From NCBI GenBank assembly GCA_964497135.1, contig CAZCDO010000088.1, forward strand, positions 1-15,169: a stretch of 15,169 bases of DNA, in the 5' to 3' direction. The translations under genes and the position numbers were made by a program. The notes under the pieces were generated by a model. It was given only the letters and a program-made list of their open reading frames with translations. It was not told where the DNA came from and did no database searches. The DNA is from CAIJXV01 sp964497135 (GTDB lineage Bacteria > Verrucomicrobiota > Kiritimatiellia > CAIKKV01 > CAIJXV01). The first letter of the stretch is position 1; each line of letters starts with the position of its first letter. Shown piece by piece: positions 6,675 through 14,352 of the stretch.

Positions 6675-7463
6675 ATGCTTTTGAAAGATAAACGCGCTGT
6701 CATCACCGGAGCGGCCCAGGGACTGGGCAAAGCCTTGGTTGATCGTCTGCTGGCCGAAGGTTGCCGGGTTCTCGCCGGGGACCTGCAGGAAACCCAACTC
6801 GCCGAAACCGCCGCCGAACTGGGGACGCGCTATCCCGGCCAAAACCTGCTCACTTCCCGGTGCGATGTCACCCAGGAACCCGACGTCAAATCGATCGTGG
6901 ATCGGGCGGAGTCTGTTTTCGGCGGGATCGATGTCTTTATCGCCAATGCCGGCATCCTGATTTCCGGCCCCCTCGTCGATTTCGATGTCAGCAAATGGCG
7001 AAAAGTCATCGAGGTCAATCTCGTCGGCCAGATGTTGTGCATGAAGCATGCCTTGAAAGTAATGGATGCGGCCGGAGCGGGGAGTTACATCCAGATCAAT
7101 TCCAAGTCGGGCAAAAAAGGCTCATTCAAAAATTCGGCCTATGCCGCCTCCAAATTCGGAGCCATCGGTCTGGTTCAAAGCGCGGCGTTGGAAATGGCGC
7201 AGAAAAAAATACGCGTCAATGCCATCTGCCCTGGAAACCTCCTCGATTCCCCCCTTTGGAAAGACAGCTTGTTCAAGCAATATGCCCAAAACCAAGGCAT
7301 CACCGAGGCTGAAGTCCGCCAGAAATACATCGATCAGGTCCCGATGAAGCGCCCCTGCACTTACGAGGATGTCTGTAATGTCATGGTCTTTCTCGCATCA
7401 GACCTGTCGAGTTACATGACCGGCCAGGCCATTAATGTGACCGGCGGCCAGGAAATGCGTTAA
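6675..7463 (+). CDS. SrlD-like short-chain dehydrogenase (sorbitol-6-phosphate 2-dehydrogenase family)
   Basis: A 262-residue Rossmann-fold oxidoreductase. TGAAQGLG (11-18) is the cofactor glycine motif, and the acidic D36 at the end of beta-2 favours NAD(H). NAG is at 91-93 and N115 is in the active site. INSKSGKKGS (141-150) holds the catalytic serine, with Y156 and K160 in YAASK. The C-terminal half (NAICPGNLLDSPLW, KYIDQVPMKR, TYEDV, MTGQAINVTGGQ) closely follows SrlD, which interconverts sorbitol-6-phosphate and fructose-6-phosphate. The actual substrate may differ here. The start at 6675 has AAAGGAG 10 bases upstream (6658-6664); an in-frame TTG at 6654 was rejected. It lies 40 bases after the PHP gene and 25 before the zinc dehydrogenase, and with the aldolase and kinase suggests polyol or ketose oxidation-reduction. 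Confidence 0.87.
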   Translation: MLLKDKRAVITGAAQGLGKALVDRLLAEGCRVLAGDLQETQLAETAAELGTRYPGQNLLTSRCDVTQEPDVKSIVDRAESVFGGIDVFIANAGILISGPLVDFDVSKWRKVIEVNLVGQMLCMKHALKVMDAAGAGSYIQINSKSGKKGSFKNSAYAASKFGAIGLVQSAALEMAQKKIRVNAICPGNLLDSPLWKDSLFKQYAQNQGITEAEVRQKYIDQVPMKRPCTYEDVCNVMVFLASDLSSYMTGQAINVTGGQEMR

Positions 7464-7488
7464 ACCCCAAACCGGAGTCCTCGTCATC

Positions 7489-8535
7489 ATGAAAGCAGCC
7501 GTTATTCTTAAACCCGGCGTAATCGCCATTCAGGATTTACCCACCCCCACCCCGGGGCCTGGCGATGTGCTGTTGAAAGTCGAGGCGTGCGCCCTCTGCG
7601 GAACCGATCAGCGGGTGCTCTCCGGGGAAAAACATGTCGACGTCCCCATCGTCGGCCACGAAATCACCGGCTGTGTCGCCGCCGTCGGCGCGGGAATCAC
7701 CCAATATAAACCCGGCGAGCGTTACATCGTTCAGACGGTGGTCGGATGCGGCGAATGTCCGATGTGTGCCATCCATCGCGAAAACCTGTGTGAAAAGGGA
7801 TTCAAGGCCATCGGTTACCAGTGGAATGGCGGCTTTGCCGACTACATGATCATGCCAAAAAAGGCCGTCGACCAGGGTTGCCTGATCCCGATTCCCCAGG
7901 ATCTTTCGCCCGAAATCGGCACCCTCATCGAACCCTTGAGTTGTTGCGTGAACGGCATGAAATACATTCCCATGGAAACCGCCGAGCATGTCCTGATTTT
8001 CGGAGGGGGGATCATCGGAGTTCTCAACGGCCTGGTGGCTCGTGCCCGGGGCGCCCGCCGCATCTCCATCCTGGATGTCTCGACCGACCGCCTGAATCTC
8101 CTCCAAAAGCTCGGCCTGCCCTTCGACGATTTCGTCTGCAGTCGCGACCACAAACCCGAGGAATGGGTCAAAACCACCACCCGGGGGCGGGGTGTCGATG
8201 CCGTGGTCGTCGCGGCTTCCGTCAAACAGTTGGTGACCGTCGGCATCAAGCTCCTCAAGCGCGCCGGGCATCTCTCGATTTTCGCCGGCATGCCCAAGTC
8301 TGACCCCACCGAACCAACCGACCTGAACCTGATCCACTACCTGGAATTAAACCTCCACGGAGCCAACAGTTCCGCGCTCGCCGAATACCTGACGGCCCGC
8401 GATTTCCTGGTCACCGGGAAAATCGACGGTCGCAAACTGGTGACCCACACCTTCCCGCTCGCCCAATTCGACGAAGCGGTTAAAGTCCAGGCGAATCCCG
8501 CCTCCGGATCCCTGAAAGTTATCATCAAGCCCTAA
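7489..8535 (+). CDS. Zinc-dependent medium-chain alcohol/polyol dehydrogenase
   Basis: A 348-residue member of the MDR family (sorbitol, threonine and galactitol-phosphate dehydrogenase group). Catalytic zinc ligands are visible: C37 in ALCGTD, H57-E58 in VGHE, and E148 in LIEPLSCC. All four structural-zinc cysteines are present (C87, C90, C93, C101). FGGGIIG (171-177) is the nucleotide-binding loop, and D85-type residues after beta-2 (SILDVS) suggest NAD(H). It probably oxidises a secondary alcohol of a sugar or polyol to a ketone, or reduces an aldehyde such as lactaldehyde; the sequence does not decide. GGAG is 11 bases before the ATG. It sits between the SrlD-like gene and the class II aldolase. 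Having two dehydrogenases of different folds in one operon without an isomerase is notable. Confidence 0.88.
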   Translation: MKAAVILKPGVIAIQDLPTPTPGPGDVLLKVEACALCGTDQRVLSGEKHVDVPIVGHEITGCVAAVGAGITQYKPGERYIVQTVVGCGECPMCAIHRENLCEKGFKAIGYQWNGGFADYMIMPKKAVDQGCLIPIPQDLSPEIGTLIEPLSCCVNGMKYIPMETAEHVLIFGGGIIGVLNGLVARARGARRISILDVSTDRLNLLQKLGLPFDDFVCSRDHKPEEWVKTTTRGRGVDAVVVAASVKQLVTVGIKLLKRAGHLSIFAGMPKSDPTEPTDLNLIHYLELNLHGANSSALAEYLTARDFLVTGKIDGRKLVTHTFPLAQFDEAVKVQANPASGSLKVIIKP

Positions 8536-8565
8536 CCCCCAACACATCACGCAAGGAGTCCAATC

Positions 8566-9222
8566 ATGTCCGAAATCCGCGAAGAACTCGTCAATTATGG
8601 TATCAAAATCGCCCGCGCCCGACTCGTCGCCGGCGCCGGCGGCAACATCAGTGCCCGGGATGGCAGTACCATCTGGATGAAACCCAGCGGTTTCGCCATG
8701 GATGAAATGACCGCCGACGATCTGTGCGGCATGGACCTGTCCACGGGCACGCAGGTGCGGGGCAAAAACAAGCCCACCTCGGAAGTCAATATGCATCTGG
8801 ATATCTACCGGGTCCGGCCGGATGTCAACGCCATTTTCCACACCCATTCGGCGTGGGCCTCCGGCGTCATCAGTTCCGGCGTCGAACTCAAGGCGATGTT
8901 CGCCGAGTTTGTCAATGACCTCGGCCGGACCGCGACCGTCCCCTATGTCACCCCCACCACCCAGGCGTTGGCCGATGCCATGTCCACTTGCGCCAAGGAC
9001 CATGACACGATTTTCATGGTCAACCACGGCGTACTCGCGACGGGTGCGGTCATGAAACAGGCCTTCTACCGCTGTCAGGTGGTCGAAGATGCCGCCATCT
9101 CCCTCGTCGCCGCCTGTATCGCCGGCAAACCGCAGTTTCTTTCCACGCAAAACATCAGCGATCTAATGGCCTTGGAAGGCCCCAAACACCGCATCAAAAT
9201 GATGCAGCAAGCCGCGCAATAA
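8566..9222 (+). CDS. Class II aldolase (L-fuculose-1-phosphate aldolase type)
   Basis: A 218-residue zinc-dependent aldolase of the AraD/FucA family, the usual length for FucA. GAGGNIS (23-29) is the phosphate loop, KPSG at 39-42 fits the second phosphate contact, and E73 in SEVNMH is the catalytic acid. Zinc ligands are H92 and H94 in FHTHS, and H154 in VNHG. The expected reaction is reversible cleavage of a ketose-1-phosphate (L-fuculose-1-P or a relative) into DHAP and an aldehyde, L-lactaldehyde for 6-deoxy sugars. AAGGAG lies about 9 bases before the ATG. The rhamnulokinase-like kinase immediately downstream would supply the phosphorylated substrate. Members of the family acting on ribulose-5-phosphate or methylthioribulose-phosphate look similar, so the substrate rests on context. 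Confidence 0.85.
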   Translation: MSEIREELVNYGIKIARARLVAGAGGNISARDGSTIWMKPSGFAMDEMTADDLCGMDLSTGTQVRGKNKPTSEVNMHLDIYRVRPDVNAIFHTHSAWASGVISSGVELKAMFAEFVNDLGRTATVPYVTPTTQALADAMSTCAKDHDTIFMVNHGVLATGAVMKQAFYRCQVVEDAAISLVAACIAGKPQFLSTQNISDLMALEGPKHRIKMMQQAAQ

Positions 9223-9255
9223 TCTGCGCCGCTGTCTGAATCAGGAGGATCGACC

Positions 9256-10770
9256 ATGGCCACCACCCGCGTTTTGGCGATCGATTTCGGGGCGTCCGGC
9301 GGAAAATGTTTCGCCGGCTTGTTCGAAGACGGTTCTTTTTCCATGCGCGAAGTCCACCGCTTCGCCCATGAAAATATCCCCTTCCATCTCCCTGACCGCA
9401 CCGGCGCATTGGTCGAACGGCGATATTGGGACGATACCTTCCTCTACCAGAACATCCTGCTCGGCCTTCATGCCTACCGGCGGCAGATCGGGCCGGAATT
9501 GGACGCCATCGGTATCGACACCTGGGGGTCCGACGGGCAGTTCATCACCGCCGACGGCGACCTGCTCGGCAAGGTCTACGCCTATCGCGATCACCGGCTG
9601 GACCACATGGTCGAGCGGGTCAAGAAACGAATCAGCCCCAAGAAGATTTATGCGTTGACCGGCATTCATTTCCAACCGTTCAACATCAGCAATCAGATCC
9701 ATTGGTTCGTACTTAACCGCAAGGACCTTCTGCGCAAGGATTCCCGTTTTTTACCCATTCCCGCCCTCTTCAATTTTTATCTCGGCGGGGTGTGCAAAAT
9801 CGATTCCTCCTGGGCCAGTGTCACCCAGTTGATGGATGCCCGGCTGCGAACCTGGAGCCCGGAAATCCTGAAAAAACTCAAAATCCCCGCGGAGGTCATG
9901 CCCGAAATCGTCGCCCCCGGCACGGTCATCGGCCAATTGCACGCGCCCATCGCCGAGGAAGCCGGAATTCAGCCGGCACGCCTGATTGCGGTGGGCTCGC
10001 ACGATACGGCCAGCGCCTATGCCGCCGCCCCGGTAGATAACCCTGATGAAGCGCTGATCATCAGTTCCGGCACCTGGTCGCTGGTCGGGAAACTCGTCCC
10101 GGAGCCGGTCACCTCCCCGGCGGCCATGGCCATGAACCTGAGCAATGAGGGCGGCATCGGCAATATCCGACTCCTCAAAAACTGCATGGGCGGCTGGCTG
10201 GTCCAGGAATTGCGCCGGGTCTGGCGCAATGCCGACGGGGAGGAAACCGCTTGGAAAGAATTGGACGCCTTGACCCACACGGCGCCGCCTTTCCAGATTT
10301 TCATCAATCCCGATGACCCGTCTTTCTACAATCCCACCAACATGCAGACTGCCATCGATGAGTATTGCCGGCGGACCGGCCAACCCCAGCCCAGTGATCG
10401 CGGTCTCTACCTGCGCTCCATCTACGAAAGTCTGGCCCTCACATATCGGCGGGTGAACGAGCAAATCTGCAAGGCTTGTGGAAAAACCACGCGCAAGATC
10501 CATATCGTCGGCGGAGGCAGTCGCAATATCCTCCTGAATCAGTTCACCGCCAACGCCCTGGGCCTTCCGGTCATCGCTGGACCGGAAGAAGCCACCGCTG
10601 TGGGCAATATCATGGTTCAGGCCTTGGGGCTGGGCCTGATCAACTCCTTGACAGAGGCCCAGCCGATCATCCGCCGCGCATTTCCGATCACGGATTATCA
10701 ACCCCGCGATACCGCGGCCTGGGACCGTGCCTATGCCCGGTTCAAAGTTATCACCGGCGTTTCCGGCTGA
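9256..10770 (+). CDS. Rhamnulokinase-like FGGY-family carbohydrate kinase
   Basis: A 504-residue sugar kinase with the two-lobed actin-like fold. The N-terminal ATP-phosphate loop reads IDFGASGGK (9-17). IDTWGSDG (87-94), YAYRD (108-112) and the GIHFQPFN stretch follow RhaB closely. The catalytic base is D250 in GSHDTASA. SSGTWSLVG (270-278) and NEGG are further RhaB hallmarks, and VGGGSRNILLNQFTANAL with GPEEATAVGN forms the C-terminal adenosine site. It should phosphorylate a ketose such as L-rhamnulose or L-fuculose at C1, feeding the adjacent class II aldolase. AGGAGG lies upstream of the ATG. RhaB normally pairs with RhaD and an isomerase RhaA; here the isomerase is absent and the aldolase is FucA-sized, so the exact sugar is uncertain and no symbol is assigned. 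Confidence 0.88.
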   Translation: MATTRVLAIDFGASGGKCFAGLFEDGSFSMREVHRFAHENIPFHLPDRTGALVERRYWDDTFLYQNILLGLHAYRRQIGPELDAIGIDTWGSDGQFITADGDLLGKVYAYRDHRLDHMVERVKKRISPKKIYALTGIHFQPFNISNQIHWFVLNRKDLLRKDSRFLPIPALFNFYLGGVCKIDSSWASVTQLMDARLRTWSPEILKKLKIPAEVMPEIVAPGTVIGQLHAPIAEEAGIQPARLIAVGSHDTASAYAAAPVDNPDEALIISSGTWSLVGKLVPEPVTSPAAMAMNLSNEGGIGNIRLLKNCMGGWLVQELRRVWRNADGEETAWKELDALTHTAPPFQIFINPDDPSFYNPTNMQTAIDEYCRRTGQPQPSDRGLYLRSIYESLALTYRRVNEQICKACGKTTRKIHIVGGGSRNILLNQFTANALGLPVIAGPEEATAVGNIMVQALGLGLINSLTEAQPIIRRAFPITDYQPRDTAAWDRAYARFKVITGVSG

Positions 10771-10788
10771 ACGGATCGGACAACTCAC

Positions 10789-11658
10789 ATGATGGAATTG
10801 ACCGCACCCAACTCGGACGATTACGAGTTCCTCGATGCCGGCGATGGACAACGCCTCGAACGCTGGGGCACCTACATCCTTTCCCGCCCCGCAGCCGCGG
10901 CGATCTGGGAACGTGAAAATCCGGCGCTCTGGGAAAAGGCCGATGGGGTTTTTGAACGCCAACGCGACGGGAATGGCCGCTGGCTTATGAATCGTCCCCT
11001 CCCCGCTTCCTGGTCGATTCACTGGCGGGGCTTGGAGTTCAGGATCAAACCCACCGGGTTTGGCCATGTGGGACTGTTCCCGGAGCACGCCTGCCACTGG
11101 GAATGGGTGGAATCCCAAATTCGATCTCAATCCCCCCCCTGCCGGATACTCCATCTTTTTGCCTATACCGGCGCCATGTCGCTCCATGCCGCCCAAGCGG
11201 GAGCAACCGTCTGCCATGTCGATGCGGTCGCCGATATCAACGAATGGGCCCGCGATAATGCCCGCGCCAGCCACCTGGAAGCAGCCCCCATCCGTTGGAT
11301 TACCGACGACGCCCAGAAATTCGCCGCCCGCGAAATCCGCCGCCAACGATTCTATGAGGGACTCATCTTCGATCCGCCCAGTTATGGCAATGGACCCAAC
11401 TGCGAAAAATGGATTCTGGACAATCACTTGGTCCCATTCCTCAATCTACTCCCGAGTCTCGCCGCGGATCCACCCCGTTTTGTTCTGTTCACCTGCCATA
11501 CCCTGGGCTTTTCCCCGGTCCTCATGAAAAACCTGATGGCTCCCTGGATCAAACGCTTTGGCGGAAAATTGGAATACGGCACCATGTTGCTCTCGGCTAA
11601 CCCCCATTCGGCGCCTCTCCCATCTGGCTTTTTTGCCCGCTGGTCCCAATCCTCCTGA
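10789..11658 (+). CDS. Class I SAM-dependent methyltransferase, COG1092 (RlmI/RlmK-like)
   Basis: A 289-residue protein. GLFPEHA (95-101) and the SAM-binding segment LHLFAYTGAMSLHAAQAGA (121-139), followed by HVDAV, are typical of rRNA methyltransferases of the RlmI/RlmK C-terminal domain. FDPPSYGNG (194-202) is the substrate-binding motif IV. FTCHTLG (C236) lies where m5C methyltransferases carry their catalytic cysteine. The N-terminal PUA domain of RlmI is missing; the first 75 residues instead form a short segment with RWGTYILSRP and WLMNRPLP. Most likely it methylates a cytosine of 23S rRNA, but the position cannot be read. The start is 18 bases after the kinase stop, so read-through from the catabolic operon is likely. 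A second ATG three bases on is equally possible, and only a weak GGA precedes it. Confidence 0.83.
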   Translation: MMELTAPNSDDYEFLDAGDGQRLERWGTYILSRPAAAAIWERENPALWEKADGVFERQRDGNGRWLMNRPLPASWSIHWRGLEFRIKPTGFGHVGLFPEHACHWEWVESQIRSQSPPCRILHLFAYTGAMSLHAAQAGATVCHVDAVADINEWARDNARASHLEAAPIRWITDDAQKFAAREIRRQRFYEGLIFDPPSYGNGPNCEKWILDNHLVPFLNLLPSLAADPPRFVLFTCHTLGFSPVLMKNLMAPWIKRFGGKLEYGTMLLSANPHSAPLPSGFFARWSQSS

Positions 11659-11686
11659 TGTGACCCAATCCCGCAAGTCCAACCCT

Positions 11687-11989
11687 ATGACAATTCCCCC
11701 CTCTGAATCGCCGCAACCCGGTACCTTCCGCTTCAGGATCGGGGTCCTGTTATTGATCGTCAACGTCCCGTTCGGGTATGCCTGCCTGGCCGAGGGAACC
11801 GCCTTATTCGCACGAAAACATCCAGTCCTCGGACAGGCCATCGGGTTCGGCGGTTACGCCCTATCGTGGGCCATGCTCGGCTTGGGCCTCTGGATGGCTG
11901 GCCCCGTCGGCAAACGTCTTGCATTTGAAAAAGGCCAAAAATTCCTGGCCCTTTTCAAAAGGAATCCCCCGCCCCCCCCCCGCGCATAA
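11687..11989 (+). CDS. Small two-helix membrane protein
   Basis: A 100-residue protein whose start at 11687 is 28 bases after the methyltransferase stop. No strong Shine-Dalgarno is seen. Two hydrophobic helices at about 18-40 (IGVLLLIVNVPFGYACLAEG) and 52-72 (IGFGGYALSWAMLGLGLWMAG) are followed by a basic tail with KRLAFEKGQKFLALFKR and a run of five prolines. The FRFRIG start, two helices and Lys-rich end recall the short 'suffix' domains attached to some transporters, but the resemblance is too weak to assign. Coding is supported by codon-like base use and by hydrophobic segments in the right frame. The last codons include a run of ten C (11972-11981), where slippage or sequencing error could change the C-terminus. 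Confidence 0.6.
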   Translation: MTIPPSESPQPGTFRFRIGVLLLIVNVPFGYACLAEGTALFARKHPVLGQAIGFGGYALSWAMLGLGLWMAGPVGKRLAFEKGQKFLALFKRNPPPPPRA

Positions 11990-12041
11990 CCCGGTTGAAT
12001 TTTCACCCAAAAGACGTCTGCGCCCGCAACGAACTTTTGAA

Positions 12042-12071
12042 TTGAACCCCTTCAGCGCAAAATGGTAGTCT
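12042..12071 (+). promoter_or_regulatory. Possible promoter of the small secreted protein gene
   Basis: TTGAAC (12042-12047) and TAGTCT (12066-12071) are 18 bases apart, in an AT-richer stretch before the gene at 12097. AAAGGGAG (12082-12089) is a strong ribosome binding site 7 bases before the ATG. The -10 box is weak, so this is tentative. Confidence 0.3.
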
Positions 12072-12096
12072 AAATTAACTTAAAGGGAGTTATGTC

Positions 12097-12531
12097 ATGA
12101 ATGCGATCAAGCGGTTATTGGGTTTCGCGATCCCGGTGGTGGTTGTGTTGGCAGGCATCGGTTTGAACACCCCCTCACTCGCGAATAGCGGCGATGGGAT
12201 TAAACAGCGAATCGGATCACGGATGGTGGTCGACCAACTCTATCGCGATATTCTGGACCGCCCGGCGAATGAGGAGGCCTACAAACTATATGGGACCGCC
12301 CTCGAAGAAGGCAAATCCCCGGAACTCGTCCGTAAAATGATCGCCTTTAGTCCGGAAGCCGGCTTGGTTATCAACGACCATTTCCGCAAATTCACGGGCC
12401 GGGACGCCACCGAGCAGGAAATGCAAAAGGTCCGCAAAGAACTGAACGAGGGGGCCACCATTTCCCAATTGGATGGCAAACTATCGAAGATGGGACAAAA
12501 GGGCAAAGGCAAAAACCGGTTCGGAAAATAA
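12097..12531 (+). CDS. Small secreted protein with duplicated DUF4214-like segment
   Basis: A 144-residue protein with a signal peptide: K5-R6, hydrophobic 8-22, and likely cleavage after SLA at 29. The mature part is helical. VVDQLYRDILDRPANEEAY (44-62) resembles the motif of DUF4214, a domain common in large secreted proteins, and of phycobilisome linker repeats. A second, weaker copy begins at VINDHFRKFTGRDATEQEM (91-109). Aligning 44-82 with 91-129 without gaps gives identities at V44/V91, R50/R97, R55/R102, A57/A104, E59/E106, L69/L116, E71/E118 and G72/G119. The C-terminus is basic (GQKGKGKNRFGK). An extracytoplasmic role is likely; the molecular function is unknown. The ATG at 12097 has the strong AAAGGGAG site, while the nearby ATG at 12092 meets a stop after two codons. 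A perfect terminator follows. Confidence 0.78.
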   Translation: MNAIKRLLGFAIPVVVVLAGIGLNTPSLANSGDGIKQRIGSRMVVDQLYRDILDRPANEEAYKLYGTALEEGKSPELVRKMIAFSPEAGLVINDHFRKFTGRDATEQEMQKVRKELNEGATISQLDGKLSKMGQKGKGKNRFGK

Positions 12532-12560
12532 ACGGATCGCCGATCGGTTCGCCAGTTACA

Positions 12561-12585
12561 GCCGGGCATTTTTGCCCGGCTTTTT
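12561..12585 (+). terminator. Rho-independent terminator after the small secreted protein gene
   Basis: Perfect 8-bp stem GCCGGGCA/TGCCCGGC with a TTTT loop (12561-12580), followed by TTTTT (12581-12585). It lacks a T-tract on the minus strand, so it is specific to plus-strand transcription. Confidence 0.95.
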
Positions 12586-12650
12586 GGGGGGTGGGCAAGT
12601 TGACTCGTTACCCGGTGCTTTACCCTGTTTTGCCACTTGGGCACACGTTT

Positions 12651-13236
12651 TTACCGTTTTCGGCGGACTTTGGTAGACGGGAATAGCTCCATCTGATTGT
12701 CCCGGATCAGCCCGGAACTCTTCAGAATTCGTAACATCTGCAGAACATCCGATTTGTCGTAATTGTGATTCTGTTCGACGTCCGCCAGCAATTCCACCAA
12801 CATCTGTCGGAACGACAAAATGCCGTCAACCCCCCGGCCTTTCAAGAATTCGAGCGTCTTCGCTTTTAAATCGCCGGACGCCGGAAGTTGGGTCAGGCAC
12901 AGGATTTTAGCAACCTCGGGGGTGCCCAATCGAGCGGTCGCCTTTTTCACCACATCCGCATCGGCAAATCGAAGCAATTCCGGCATATTGGCGAAGGTTG
13001 CCATCGAAAACCGCTCGCTATGCCAACCCCGGACCGCCACCACCGCCCCGCGCACACCCCGCAAATCGGCGCCGGTCCAGATCATATGTTCGAAAATCGT
13101 CGAAACGGCGTTATGGGGATTAAATACCAGGAAGTCGATCTCTTCCTCCAGGCGTTTGGCCCGCCCCTGGCTGGAATATTTGCATGGTTGACTGACCCAA
13201 AATCCCTGCGCTTCAAAATATTCACGGACGATCAGA

Positions 13237-13253
<17 letters not shown>
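12651..13253 (-). CDS. Conserved-looking hypothetical protein, possible restriction-endonuclease-like fold
   Basis: A 200-residue soluble protein with no recognised name. NDLIVREYFEAQGFWV (5-20) followed by a Lys/Arg-rich loop, EEEIDFLVFNP (36-46) and RGAVVAVRGWHSERF (68-82) has the helix-strand-Asp-strand order seen in PD-(D/E)xK nuclease-like proteins, with D40 as the candidate acidic residue. A clear E/Q-x-K half is not seen, so activity is doubtful. The C-terminal part (YDKSDVLQMLRILKSSGLI) looks like a helical segment, and it ends with a basic STKVRRKR tail. The start at 13253 has GGAGGAGG 6 bases upstream and overlaps the aroB 3' end by 17 bases; in-frame codons to 13322 were rejected as lying inside aroB. 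It is the last gene of the fmt-aroB operon. Confidence 0.75.

Positions 13254-14348
<1,095 letters not shown>

Positions 14349-14352
<4 letters not shown>

Noticed and set aside
7537..8337. 266-codon minus-strand open frame
   Set aside because: It is opposite the zinc dehydrogenase, which has all metal ligands. No domain or ribosome binding site is visible.
8347..9150. 267-codon minus-strand open frame
   Set aside because: It spans the antisense of the dehydrogenase end and the aldolase; both plus-strand genes are well supported.
9751..11427. 558-codon open frame on the minus strand
   Set aside because: It lies opposite the kinase and methyltransferase genes, whose motifs are intact. Its product is Gly/Asp-rich with no recognisable domain, as expected of the antisense of GC-rich coding sequence.
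5276..12531. Bacterial microcompartment locus for fucose/rhamnose, as known in Planctomycetes and Verrucomicrobia
   Set aside because: No shell protein gene (BMC-H or BMC-P) and no aldehyde dehydrogenase with an encapsulation peptide is seen in the window. Shell genes outside the window cannot be excluded.
12631..12655. Hairpin TGCC-N5-GGCA as a terminator for the minus-strand hypothetical gene
   Set aside because: The stem has only four pairs and no T-tract follows it on the minus strand.
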